A stretch of 64,000 bases of DNA from Candidatus Competibacteraceae bacterium (GTDB lineage Bacteria; Pseudomonadota; Gammaproteobacteria; Competibacterales; Competibacteraceae): positions 124,001 through 188,000 of the forward strand of contig JADJQQ010000006.1 in NCBI GenBank assembly GCA_016712625.1, in the 5' to 3' direction. The position numbers and the translations under genes are program-made. The stretch's first letter is position 1, and every line of letters starts with the position of its first letter. Below the pieces are notes generated by a model. The model did not search any database. It saw nothing but the letters and a program-made list of their open reading frames with translations, and was not told the DNA's origin. Below, piece by piece: positions 43,533-53,202 of the stretch.

Positions 43533-45284
43533 ATGCAAAAAATGAAATCCAATAATCGCCAACGTATTGGAGTAGCTGCTTGGCGTGCGGTGGCATTATG
43601 GTTCATACCAGGGATGCTGTTGGCAAGTTGTTCTCTAAGCTTGGCGCAAGAGCCAGGCGTTGGGCCTGGCTTATGGCGAATAAGCCCTCGCATCGGCGTT
43701 GGCGCCACCTATTCAGATAATATCAGGCTGGCGCCTTCTAGCGAGGCGGAAGATGATTTGGTTTTACAAGTGGAGCCGGGTATTTCGATAAATAAACGCG
43801 GTGGACGGCTTGATCTTCGCTTGGATTATACAGCGCAAGGATTGTTCTATACCAATAACAGTGATGCCAATGCCATTAACAATCAACTACAGGCTTTTGG
43901 AACGGGAAAGATTTTTCAGAATAATTTGTTTTTGGATGCGTATGGTTCGATTACGCAAGTACCCATTAATACCCGGGAGAGAACGGATGCCGGCACCTTA
44001 GGGGCGGCTGGAGGGACGCCCGCCAGTTTATCTTTTTTCAATAATCTGGATTTGGGATTACCCGGCGCGGCGGAGTTGTTCAATCCAATGGGTATTTTCA
44101 ACAACATAGCTCTGACGGATAATCAAGTCACTGGCTATCGCTTTGGAGCCAGTCCTTACTGGCGTCAGAATATTCGAAATTGGGCCGAGGTATTCCTGCG
44201 TTATCGTTACGATACTATTTCTTACGATAATCAGGATGGTAACGAAGATCCGCAGGTTGAGCAGCAAGTTAACAATGCCGATAGTCAGATTCATACCGTT
44301 GAATTTAATCTAACCGACGGGCGCGAGCTTAGTCAATTCAAATGGGATTTGAAATATTTTTATCAACAACAGCAGCGAGACTCTCAGCAAGTCATCAACG
44401 CGGTTAATAATGGCGACGATCGTCGAGAAAATGTCATTGGCCAGTTGAGCTATCAATTAAATAAACGATGGTCCTTATTGGCTGAGGGGGGTTATGAAAA
44501 TAACCAAGTTGCCGATTTCGCCAATAATCGTGATGGTGGTTACTGGGGTTTGGGCGCTCTTTGGGAACCGAGCCGCTTTATTAGATTCAAAGCGTTGTAT
44601 GGCCCTGATGTTAATGAATTGGCTTTCAACTGGAATCCTACGACACGCACCAGTTTAGAGCTTAGCCGGCGCAATCAGGATGTGGGCGTCGATCCAGGGA
44701 CTCGCTGGCGCGGCTTGTTAAATCATCGCACCCGTTATACGACTTGGTCGGCTGCTTATACCGATGAAGTGACCAACGAGCAACAGTTGTTGGGTGGCGG
44801 CTTGCTTGCTGTGGGGCCTGATGGCCAACCGCTGCCGCTGGATGAGCAAGGCCAACCGATTCTTTTCGAGGGGCCGTCTGGTTTGAGTGACCAAAATTTC
44901 AGACGCAAGCGTTTTGAAGCCGGGGTAACGTATCGGCGCGGTCCGACGGGTCTGTCATTTAACGCCTTCACGGAAGACCGTCAAAATCCGGATTTGGCGT
45001 CCAACGAAAATACCCATGGCGCGGGCGCTCTTTGGACTTGGCGATTTGCACCGCGTACCGCTTCTTTTGTTGGAGCGGGCTGGGAACATGATGATTTGGG
45101 TGAGAATGAGTTAGGTGAAGCTCAGCAGAACGACTATTGGGTGTCTGTGCTTGGCTTGGCCCAGGTTTTTAGTCCAGATGCCGGTGGTTTGATTAGCTAT
45201 CGCTACTATAAAAACGATACGGATTTAGCTGAGCAGCAATTTCGCGAAAATCGATTCAATATTCGTTTTAATATGAAGTTTTAA
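43533..45284 (+). CDS. XrtA/PEP-CTERM-associated outer-membrane beta-barrel protein
   Basis: About 583 residues from ATG 43533. A signal peptide (hydrophobic WRAVALWFIPGMLLASCSLSLA) is followed by ISPRIGVGATYSDNIRLAP, the hallmark start of the family. The rest is alternating beta-barrel sequence ending in aromatic FNIRFNMKF, a classic BAM signal. A longer frame from 43503 overlaps the kinase gene and is less likely. Probably the outer-membrane element working with the export lipoprotein; direct function is unproven. Composition is slightly more AT-rich than the housekeeping genes. Confidence 0.88.
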   Translation: MQKMKSNNRQRIGVAAWRAVALWFIPGMLLASCSLSLAQEPGVGPGLWRISPRIGVGATYSDNIRLAPSSEAEDDLVLQVEPGISINKRGGRLDLRLDYTAQGLFYTNNSDANAINNQLQAFGTGKIFQNNLFLDAYGSITQVPINTRERTDAGTLGAAGGTPASLSFFNNLDLGLPGAAELFNPMGIFNNIALTDNQVTGYRFGASPYWRQNIRNWAEVFLRYRYDTISYDNQDGNEDPQVEQQVNNADSQIHTVEFNLTDGRELSQFKWDLKYFYQQQQRDSQQVINAVNNGDDRRENVIGQLSYQLNKRWSLLAEGGYENNQVADFANNRDGGYWGLGALWEPSRFIRFKALYGPDVNELAFNWNPTTRTSLELSRRNQDVGVDPGTRWRGLLNHRTRYTTWSAAYTDEVTNEQQLLGGGLLAVGPDGQPLPLDEQGQPILFEGPSGLSDQNFRRKRFEAGVTYRRGPTGLSFNAFTEDRQNPDLASNENTHGAGALWTWRFAPRTASFVGAGWEHDDLGENELGEAQQNDYWVSVLGLAQVFSPDAGGLISYRYYKNDTDLAEQQFRENRFNIRFNMKF

Positions 45285-45290
45285 ATCTAA

Positions 45291-46391
45291 ATGTATACTG
45301 AATATTATGGCTTTAGCGCCAAGCCTTTCCAATTAAGCCCCGATCCCCGATTTTTCTTTGGTAGCCGTGCCCATACGCGGGCGCTTTCTTATTTGCGGTA
45401 TGGCTTAAGCCAGGGGGAAGGGTTCATCGTGATTACCGGCGGCATCGGCACCGGTAAGACTACTTTGGTGAAAAGCCTGTTTCAGGAGCTTGATTCCAGC
45501 CAAGTGATTGCCGCTCAATTGGTGACGACTCAATTAGAAGCGGATGAGTTGCTGCGCAGTGTAGTGGCTTCCTTTGGGTTACCTTACGAAGGGATCGGAA
45601 AGGCGACGCTGCTCAAGCACTTCGAGGATTTTCTGCGCAGCCACGCCCGACAGGGACGGCGGGTGTTGCTGGTGGTGGATGAAGCACAGAATCTTCCATC
45701 TAAATCGCTTGAAGAATTGCGGATGCTGTCGAATTTTCAGATTGCTGAAACCCCATTGTTGCAGAGCTTTCTGCTAGGACAGGAGGAGTTTCGCCATACC
45801 TTGCAAGACCCGAGCATGGAGCAATTGCGGGAGCGGGTGATCGCCTCTGGCCATCTCAGTCCTCTGAACGAGTCAGAAACCCGTAGTTATATCGAACACA
45901 GGCTGCATGTCGTCGGGTGGGATGGTTGGCAGCCGACTTTTTTCGAAGAAATTTTTCCAGCCATCTATCAGATTACCCAGGGCATTCCGCGTCTGATCAA
46001 CGTTTTTTGCGATCGTTTGTTGCTCTACGGTTTTCTGGAGGGCTTGCGAGAGTTTACGCCGGCGGCGGCGGAAGTGGTCGGTCGAGAGCTCAACCAGGGT
46101 CGAGAAGAGGGGACTCACGCCGTGAGTAGCGGCAATCGGTCGTTGCTGCGGGTGAGTCATGCGATGGAACAGCGGATAATCGAGCTAGAAGAAGCCATGG
46201 AATCGCTGTTGCAGCACCCTGAGTGGCAGGAGGCCCAACTGGAGCGGATGGAACGCCGTATCTTGCAATTGGAACCGGCGGTCAAGGTGTTGCGACGGCA
46301 ACTTGCCGATGTGGTGCGGCGAATGGATGAAAAAAATGTGGACGAAGATTCGCCGGATGAAGCCGATACCAGGGAACAATCCCTGACTTGA
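45291..46391 (+). CDS. XrtA-associated AAA ATPase (ExeA/GspA-like)
   Basis: 366 residues. The start MYTEYYGFSAKPFQLSPDPRFFF is diagnostic of ExeA-type ATPases. Walker A GGIGTGKTT (50-58), Walker B VLLVVDEAQN and a sensor region follow. Residues about 285-350 are a coiled coil rich in E and R (MEQRIIELEEAMESLL). This is the last of the five-gene XrtA operon, 6 bp after the beta-barrel gene. In complete loci, sugar-modifying and exosortase genes usually follow; here the T6SS-like gene on the opposite strand begins 27 bp on. Confidence 0.92.
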   Translation: MYTEYYGFSAKPFQLSPDPRFFFGSRAHTRALSYLRYGLSQGEGFIVITGGIGTGKTTLVKSLFQELDSSQVIAAQLVTTQLEADELLRSVVASFGLPYEGIGKATLLKHFEDFLRSHARQGRRVLLVVDEAQNLPSKSLEELRMLSNFQIAETPLLQSFLLGQEEFRHTLQDPSMEQLRERVIASGHLSPLNESETRSYIEHRLHVVGWDGWQPTFFEEIFPAIYQITQGIPRLINVFCDRLLLYGFLEGLREFTPAAAEVVGRELNQGREEGTHAVSSGNRSLLRVSHAMEQRIIELEEAMESLLQHPEWQEAQLERMERRILQLEPAVKVLRRQLADVVRRMDEKNVDEDSPDEADTREQSLT

Positions 46392-46418
46392 GTCCGAAAA
46401 TTCTAGCCTTCTTTTTAG

Positions 46419-47941
46419 TCAAGATCGCCACGGACCGGCCAAAGGGGTTGGCGGGTCGGCCACTGATTGCAATCCTGTCAGACGTAGCGCGTTGCGCTGG
46501 CGATGCCCTAAGATCGGCATGATGCCATGAGCTGCGATGGTTTGACGCGCGCGGTCGCTTAGCAGGATTTCGGTGGCCGGTTGCAGGGCCGGTTCCCCAT
46601 CTTGTTCATAACTGTGAGTGGCTAAATCGTCGAGTTCGAGGATGTCGCCTAGACTGCCTTCACCACCCGTTTCAACGAAAGTCGCCGCGATCAACCGGGC
46701 GCAAACGAAAGCTGGATTGCCCCAAAGATAAGCGCTGGTATCCCGGCCCAGCGGCATTTCTTCAAATGGAAGCGCCTCGATGGCGCCGGCTTTTTGGCCG
46801 TAAGGCAGCCGCAGTAGCACGCGCGGCAGCGCCAAGCCAAGCCAGGGCGCCACCACGCTGGTTCTTAGCTTACGCCAATTTTCCTGATGTGCTGTCGAAA
46901 GCGGCTGCCACGTATCTGGATCAGCTAGGGCCGACGCTGATGCGCAGCCCACCATCCCAGGAGAACTGGCCGCCAGAAATGGGCCGCCAGCGTGAGCGGC
47001 CAAAGTGCCCAAGGCCGCCAGCAGTGCGATATCCTCCCCACGGGCATCGAAGCTATAATCGCCGATCAGTAGCGACCAAGGTTGTCGGCGCTGCGCGTGA
47101 AGGGCATGCTCGATCAGCCGCTTGTATAGTTGGGTTGCTGTTAATTCTCCCGCCGCGGCGCGCAAGTCATCGAGTAATTCCTGTCGGCTTACGTCGAACA
47201 AATCAACGCGGACCGTCTCACTGTCGAAATTGGCTATCAGATCGTAAACGCCGCGCCAACTCGCTTCCAACCCCTGAAACGCGGGATGGTGCAGAATCGC
47301 GCGCAATTGCGCGCTGATGGCGGTATCTATCGCCGTCAAGACCGCTGGTTTAGGATCGGTATGGACGATGTGGGGCTGAACGATGGCTTGTAACAAGGCA
47401 TCATTGCTGGCGCTGCCGAATCAGTGGGCTTGGTGGCGGACGCGGGGTTGGGCGTTCGTCCCAGTAATCGTGCAAGTAAAGCCTCGTCGGTTTCTCCCTC
47501 TGAGTTTGGGTTGGGCGGAGTAGGTTCCGTGGGTGGAGCGGGGCTTTGTTTGGCGCGGGTTTGCGCGACGATGGTGGAATCGCCCAGGCGGGCGCGGGTC
47601 AGGCGCAGGTCCTGCCAGATTTCCAGGCGCGGATAGAGTGCGTCGGGATGAAAATCATCCAGTTGGGCAAAGCCGATCCTAACAGGGACGTGGAGTGCGC
47701 TATTGGGCGTTAACTCTAACTTGGGCGCCACCTGAGACATGATGGCATTTAGGTTGTCTACATCTACACGCAGTAATGGACGGCTAGCAAAATCCACCGG
47801 AGGGCTGAAGGTTTCACCACGATGTGCGCGGCCACTGAAATCCGCCATGATCAAAATGCGTAGCGCCGTGTTTGAATCGGGGTGAACGGGGGCCGGAACT
47901 GACTTGGGCAAGCTCAACTGAAACTCCATCCGATTTGGCAT
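46419..47941 (-). pseudogene. Fused TssB-TssC-like T6SS contractile sheath protein, frameshifted
   Basis: Two minus-strand frames: 47941-47336 and 47396-46419. The first encodes a TssB-like half (LRILIMADFSGRAHRGE, then a Pro/Glu-rich linker). The second encodes a TssC-like half (LRAILHHPAFQGLEASWRG, SLLIGDYSFD, PFLAASSP, YLWGNPAFVCARLI). The C-terminal frame's own start would be a TTG at 47396, but open sequence upstream (SASNDALLQ) shows the two were continuous. Adding one base near 47400-47425, for example a third G in TCGGC, joins them into about 507 residues. In a T6SS, TssB and TssC assemble the contractile tail sheath; a fused form is a known variant. No other tss core genes are visible. 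Confidence 0.8.
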
Positions 47942-48097
47942 GGTGGCGCTAGGCTCCCGAAGGTTATGGATGCTATGAAGTCTAGTGCGCTATGGGTTAT
48001 TTGAGCGGTTTGGCGGTAGCCTTTTTGATGGGGCTTTACTGCTAAACTCACTATGGGGCTGCTGTCGTGGCGGCGGGGATGCGGAGTTTGTGGAAAT

Positions 48098-50437
48098 ATG
48101 GCCACCACCCAAAAACATCGAGTGATCGCGGTCAACAGCGTTTTAGGTGAAGACGTTCTGTTGTTCGCGCGGATGACATTCAAAGAGCACCTGAGTCAGT
48201 TATATGACTGTCAGATGGAGCTGTTCAGTGAAAAGACCGATATTAAGTTAGCGGATGTGCTCGGCACGAACATGACGGTTCGGCTGGCCCTGCCCTACCA
48301 GCAAGGCGTCCGCTATTTCAACGGCTTCGTTACCCGTTTCAGTTACGAGGGAACGCGAGGGCTGCGTTATGGGGTCTATCGCGCCGAGCTGCGGCCCTGG
48401 CTGTGGTTTCTCACCCGCACCTCGGATTGCCGGATCTTTCAGAATAAAAAAGTGCCAGACATTATCAAGGAAATTTTTCGCGAACAAGGCTTTACCGACT
48501 TTAGAGAAGCCCTGAGTGGCAGTTATCGCGAATGGGATTATTGTGTGCAGTATCGGGAGACGGATTTTAATTTCGTCAGCCGGCTGATGGAAAAGGAAGG
48601 GATGTATTATTACTTCATCCATGAAAACGGGAAGAATATCCTGGTGTTATCCGATGGCATCGGCTCGCACGAAGAATTTGCCAAATATGAAACCGTGCCC
48701 TTTTTTCCACCGGATGCCCATGATCGCCGCGAGCGGGATTGCCTGTCAGAGTGGTTTGTCGACCAGAGCGTGCAGCCGGGCGCTTACGTATTGAACGATT
48801 ACGATTTCACCGCCCCTCGCAAGTCGCTGCGCGCCGTGTTGAATCAGCCCAAAACCCACGCGCTGTCAAATTTCGAGATGTACGACTATCCGGGTACCTA
48901 CACCGCAATGGGCGATGGCAACAACTATTCCAAAATCTATCTGGAAGCCGTGCAAGCCCAACATGAAGTGGCGCGCGGGCGGGGTAATGCCGCCGGCTTG
49001 GCGGCCGGTTATCTGTTCAGCCTGACCGGCTGCCCACGCGACGATCAGAATCGCAAATATTTGATCACATCGGCCGTTCATCATTTGGAATCCGACGAGT
49101 ACCAATCCTTTGCCGACCTTGGCATTTCAGGTAAACCCTATGCGGGTGAAATCACCGCCATGGATGCCCGACAGCCGTATCGCGCACCGCGCGCCACGCC
49201 TAAACCGATGGTGCAGGGGCCGCAAACCGCCGTCGTGGTCGGCCCAGGCGGTGAGGAGATTTATACCGATCAATACGGGCGCGTGAAATGTCAGTTTCAC
49301 TGGGATCGCTACGGCCAGGCTAATGAAAATAGTTCCTGCTGGATTCGGGTGTCGCAACTGTGGGCGGGCAAACAATGGGGTGCGATGAATATCCCGCGCA
49401 TCGGCCAAGAGGTGATCGTGGATTTTCTGGAGGGCGATCCCGATCAACCCATCATCACGGGCCGGGTTTACAACGGCATCAACATGCCGCCCTACGACTT
49501 ACCGGCCAAGGCAACCACGTCCACGCTCAAAAGTAATTCAAGCAAAGGCGGAGCCGGTTTCAACGAAATTCGCTTGGACGATACCAAAGGGAGCGAGCAA
49601 CTGTTCGTCCACGCCGAGCGCAATGAGGATATCCGCGTCAAGAAGGATGCTTTCGAATGGATTGGTAACGAGCGGCATCTGATCGTCAAATCTGATCAGA
49701 TCGAGACGGTGGAAGGTGATAAGCACCTGACCGTCAAGGGCGATCAAAACGAAAAGGTCGATGGTTCCGCCTCGCTGAAAATCGGCAGCGATCAAAAAGA
49801 AGAAATTGGCGGCGACCAGCACTTGAAGATCGGCAGCCGGCAGAATATCAAGGCCGGCGGCACCGTCTCGTTGAATGCGGGTATGGATTTGCAACAGAAA
49901 GTCGGGATGCGACATGCGGTGGATGCCGGAATGGAGATTCATTTGAAGGGCGGCATGACGGTCGTGATTGAAGCGGGCGTCTCACTAACGATTAAGGTGG
50001 GCGGCAACTTTATCAACATCAACCCGGCGGGCGTTTTCATTCAGGGAACGATGGTGATGATCAACAGCGGCGGTGCGGCGGGTTCTGGTTCGGGGTGTTC
50101 ACCGGAGCCGCCATCGCCGCCTACCGCGCCCAAGGACCCGACGGAAGCGGCTACCGCTGAATCCGGTCAAGTCAGCGATGCGCAAGCACAAGGTCCGGCC
50201 CAGCAAAAGAGCCAGAACGTAAGTTCAGCCAGCGTTGATAATCTTGAGTTGACGGATGACGGTTTGGATGGGAATCGTTCGCCAGTGTTGCCGCTTACGC
50301 CGATGCAACGGGTGCAAGAGGAAGAACAGATCAAACAGGCCAAAACCGCCCAGAATGCCAGTGATACGGGTAAGCCTTTTTTTGAACCCCCAACGCCTTC
50401 TCCCAAGCCGCCACCTGGAGGATCGAAAAATAAATAA
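48098..50437 (+). CDS. vgrG: Type VI secretion system spike protein VgrG (TssI)
   Basis: 779 residues from ATG 48098 (MATTQKHRV); the frame extends to 48053 without similarity. The gp27-like part occupies about 10-390 (FKEHLSQLYDCQMELFS, REWDYCVQYRETDFNFVSRLMEKEGMYY, shown here in two pieces). The gp5-OB fold has GGEEIYTDQYGRVKCQFHWD and SCWIRVSQLWAGKQWGAMNIP. The beta-helical needle has repeated KGDQ/GGDQ units and a VxI strand pattern ending MVMINSGGAAG. A 120-residue Pro/Gln/Ser-rich tail without a recognised effector domain follows. VgrG caps the Hcp tube and carries effectors. It is divergent from the sheath gene and followed by its adaptor. Confidence 0.93.
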   Translation: MATTQKHRVIAVNSVLGEDVLLFARMTFKEHLSQLYDCQMELFSEKTDIKLADVLGTNMTVRLALPYQQGVRYFNGFVTRFSYEGTRGLRYGVYRAELRPWLWFLTRTSDCRIFQNKKVPDIIKEIFREQGFTDFREALSGSYREWDYCVQYRETDFNFVSRLMEKEGMYYYFIHENGKNILVLSDGIGSHEEFAKYETVPFFPPDAHDRRERDCLSEWFVDQSVQPGAYVLNDYDFTAPRKSLRAVLNQPKTHALSNFEMYDYPGTYTAMGDGNNYSKIYLEAVQAQHEVARGRGNAAGLAAGYLFSLTGCPRDDQNRKYLITSAVHHLESDEYQSFADLGISGKPYAGEITAMDARQPYRAPRATPKPMVQGPQTAVVVGPGGEEIYTDQYGRVKCQFHWDRYGQANENSSCWIRVSQLWAGKQWGAMNIPRIGQEVIVDFLEGDPDQPIITGRVYNGINMPPYDLPAKATTSTLKSNSSKGGAGFNEIRLDDTKGSEQLFVHAERNEDIRVKKDAFEWIGNERHLIVKSDQIETVEGDKHLTVKGDQNEKVDGSASLKIGSDQKEEIGGDQHLKIGSRQNIKAGGTVSLNAGMDLQQKVGMRHAVDAGMEIHLKGGMTVVIEAGVSLTIKVGGNFININPAGVFIQGTMVMINSGGAAGSGSGCSPEPPSPPTAPKDPTEAATAESGQVSDAQAQGPAQQKSQNVSSASVDNLELTDDGLDGNRSPVLPLTPMQRVQEEEQIKQAKTAQNASDTGKPFFEPPTPSPKPPPGGSKNK

Positions 50438-50461
50438 ACGCCCATCGCTTGGGAGCGCATG

Positions 50462-51007
50462 ATGGCTGTGGTCGATCCATCCGAAATCTTAGCCAGACAT
50501 GTATTCGTTGATCCCAACGCCCATGTTTACGCCATCTTGGATGGGGCTGCCATCCCGGATCTGCCGGAAAAGTTGCAGGAGCATGGAGTCAATGCCGTGT
50601 GCCTGTATCGGGGCGAACTGATTTCGGAGCTGTCTAAAGTGGCCCCGTATCAAGTGATGCTGGAGCGGGAATCAGCGTTTACTCATTGGCTTTTTCGCGA
50701 GGGCTGGGGGCGGCATTGGGGCATCCTGGCGGTCAGTCGGGCGGATTGGCGCTTGGTGCGCGAGCATTTATGCAGCTTGATCATGGCCTACGATCCTGAC
50801 TGGCAGCCGTTGTACTTCCGCTATTACGATCCCCGCGTGTTGCGTGTCTATTTGCCGACTTGCGATGCCGATGAATTGCAGGCGCTGTTCGGCCCGCTTG
50901 CCCGCTTGCTGTGCGAAGACGAGGCGGGGGGGTTGCTGAAGTTCTGGGTGGCCGGAGGACAGCTGGGTGGCGAGCAAGCGGCTTTGGAATTCACTCCGCC
51001 GCCTTAA
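50462..51007 (+). CDS. DUF4123 T6SS adaptor/chaperone
   Basis: 181 residues. The DUF4123 pattern is clear: an N-terminal AHVYAILDGAAIPDL, central GWGRHWGILAVS, and the aromatic LYFRYYDPRVLRVYLP. These proteins (Tap/Tec type) load a cognate effector onto VgrG, normally encoded immediately downstream. Two adjacent ATGs (50459, 50462) follow GGGAG; I chose the second for spacing. It begins 24 bp after vgrG. The gene that should be its partner (51041 on) is broken. Confidence 0.9.
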   Translation: MAVVDPSEILARHVFVDPNAHVYAILDGAAIPDLPEKLQEHGVNAVCLYRGELISELSKVAPYQVMLERESAFTHWLFREGWGRHWGILAVSRADWRLVREHLCSLIMAYDPDWQPLYFRYYDPRVLRVYLPTCDADELQALFGPLARLLCEDEAGGLLKFWVAGGQLGGEQAALEFTPPP

Positions 51008-51040
51008 GGGCGACGGGCTGGTCGCACGCGGAGAATAGCC

Positions 51041-52001
51041 ATGTTGGTGATGCGCAAATCGCAGATGGAAACGTTCGAGCATCTTGCGGTAAAGCGGTTC
51101 GAACAAGGTTTGCACGATCATTTGCGAAACTTTTCCGCGGCATGTCGCGGTGTTGGGTGAAGCGTGGTTGTCGCGGATGGTGCGCTACAGTGTGCAGCGA
51201 GCCGAGAGCTGATGCCTGGAAACGGAGCGTGGCATCTATCTTTACGTGGCGCTGATGTTCATGCTGGGCAGCCGGTTTGATGAAGACCCGCAATTCCCTT
51301 GGGCTTTACGCGAAACCGAAACAGCTGCTCCGGTTTCTCCTCCATCCCAGGCGGTGAGCGCTGCTGTGGCGAAAGCGGGAGAAACCGTGTCTGGGCAAGA
51401 GGACGCCATGCCGCAAGAGACCGCCGGTGCGCGCATCGAACGGATTTACGGCCAAGCCATGGTGTTTCTGGATCAAGCGGTCGGGCCTGACAACGCACTC
51501 TTACAGCAATCGCTCAATCTTTTTCGCCAGCTCCAAGCCTTTGACAGCTTGCCGGACACACCCAGTATTGGCCACCGTTTGTTGTTGTCCTTGCAAATGC
51601 TGGCGCCCGAAAAATACCGGTTGCTTGGCGAAAAGCCATTACGCCAGACTATCCGCCACGGTTACGAAAATGCCAAGCGTCATGGCCTCGGCAACGAACG
51701 CGATATAATGCACTATCTTGCCCTGGTTTTTTGCTGGGTAGTGGGTTTGATAACGATCCGCTCTATCCTTGGGCGGCGACGGTATTGAAAGAAGCCGAAC
51801 CGGCGCAAAAGGGCGCGGCGTTGCGCGAGGCCGCCTTGAAAATATCTGGTGAAATACCCGCCCGGTTGTACCCGCCGCGCCGAGCAGAGCGCCGTCGCTT
51901 TAGCCAAAGCGGCCAAACCCTACCGGCGGATTATTGAAGCATCGCCCGCGCCGTTGCCATCGCCGGTTACACCAGTACTTCCAAACAAGGTGGATGGCTA
52001 A
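51041..52001 (+). pseudogene. Decayed two-module T6SS-associated protein gene
   Basis: ATG 51041 starts MLVMRKSQMETFEHLAVKRF, a start I associate with proteins encoded beside vgrG/DUF4123 genes. It shifts frame at a T run near 51130 into FPRHVAVLGEAWLSRMVRY, meets an in-frame TGA near 51210, then continues as LETERGIYLYVALMFMLGSRFDEDPQFPWA. The frame then runs to about 51725, where a T6 run breaks the match before LGSGFDNDPLYPWAA. A last shift near 51875 leads to a TAA at 51999-52001. The second half (LLGEKPLRQTIRHGYENAKRHGLGNERDIMHYLALVF) repeats the first module. Its 3' end overlaps the decarboxylase gene antisense by 35 bp. Function unknown; it is the partner position of the DUF4123 adaptor. 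Confidence 0.7.
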
Positions 52002-53202
52002 GAAAAGCCGCTGGACTGGCGGTCAAGCCATAAGCGCCGGATTGAAAGACCACGATCAAATCGCCCACGTCCGCCTTGGCCAGTTCCATGCGGTCGGCGA
52101 GAATGTCGAGCGGCGTGCAGAGCGGGCCGACGACTGACGCCACTTCGCGCTCGGTTCCGATGATTCGGTTACCGATCACAACGGGGTAATTCTTGCGAAT
52201 GACCTGGCCGAAGTTGCCGGAAGCGGCCAGATGGTGATGCAAGCCACCATTGGTGATTAGAAACGTCTGGTCCCGCGAGACCTTACGGTCAAGCACTTCC
52301 GCCACGTAAATCCCGGCTTCGCCGACGAGGTAACGACCGAGTTCCAGCACCACGCGCGCCTCTGGTAGCCGTTTTTCGACCAGAGACAACCAGTGCGCTA
52401 GATTGGCGGCGACCGGCGCCAAATCCAGCGGCCTATCGCCGGGAAAATAGGGTATGCCAAAGCCGCCCCCGATGTTCAATAAGCGCACCGGGGCCGGGGT
52501 GGCGGTGGCCAACTGTAACGCCAGCTCAAAGGTGTGATTTTGCGCTTCGATAATCGTGTCAGCGCGCAGGTTCTGCGAACCGCTGAAGATATGAAAGCCC
52601 TGGAAATCAAGATCTAATGCCCCAATCCGATCCAGCAAATCCGGCAGCTGTTCGGTATCGACCCCAAAGGGCTTGGCACCACCGCCCATTTTCATCCCCG
52701 CCGCTTTTAGTTCAAAGTTTGGATTGATTCTGACAGCGACGCGCGGTCGGCGGCCTTGTTCTTGGCCCAAGCGAGCGACAGTTTCCAGTTCACGGTAGGA
52801 TTCCAGATGGATGGTAATGCCGGCGGCGATGGCGGCGGCGAGTTCCGCCGGACGCTTGCCAGGACCGGCAAAACTGATCGCGGCGGGCGGCATACCCCCA
52901 TCCAACGCGATTTTCATTTCTCCCGCGGAAGCGACATCAAAGCCATCAACCAGTCCGGTCATATGCTGCACCAGCGCCAGCATTGGATTGGCCTTGATGG
53001 CGTAGTGGATTTCGATAGCGGGCGGCAGCGCCGCGCGCAGTAGTGCCACGCGCTCGCTTAATAACCGGCGGTCGTAGGCATAGAATGGCGTTTGCCCCAC
53101 CCGCGCCGCCAGTTGAGTGAGCGCCATCCCACCGATCCACAGGCAATCGTCGATCACTGGAAATTGTGACAACGGCGAATGAGCGGGACGGCCGATGTTC
53201 AT
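51967..53202 (-). CDS. PLP-dependent decarboxylase, exosortase A system-associated
   Basis: 411 residues of the alanine-racemase-like fold III (diaminopimelate/ornithine decarboxylase) group. The PLP lysine is K70 in HYAIKANP. The glycine-rich phosphate loop is LLNIGGGFGIPYFPG, and the catalytic end has VGPLCTPLD and FQSGAYGLTASP. Length and the companion acyl-CoA ligase identify the exosortase-A-associated family. The substrate is not known. Its start overlaps the ligase stop by 4 bases, so the two are one operon. Confidence 0.92.
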   Translation of the reverse strand: MNIGRPAHSPLSQFPVIDDCLWIGGMALTQLAARVGQTPFYAYDRRLLSERVALLRAALPPAIEIHYAIKANPMLALVQHMTGLVDGFDVASAGEMKIALDGGMPPAAISFAGPGKRPAELAAAIAAGITIHLESYRELETVARLGQEQGRRPRVAVRINPNFELKAAGMKMGGGAKPFGVDTEQLPDLLDRIGALDLDFQGFHIFSGSQNLRADTIIEAQNHTFELALQLATATPAPVRLLNIGGGFGIPYFPGDRPLDLAPVAANLAHWLSLVEKRLPEARVVLELGRYLVGEAGIYVAEVLDRKVSRDQTFLITNGGLHHHLAASGNFGQVIRKNYPVVIGNRIIGTEREVASVVGPLCTPLDILADRMELAKADVGDLIVVFQSGAYGLTASPAAFLSHPPCLEVLV

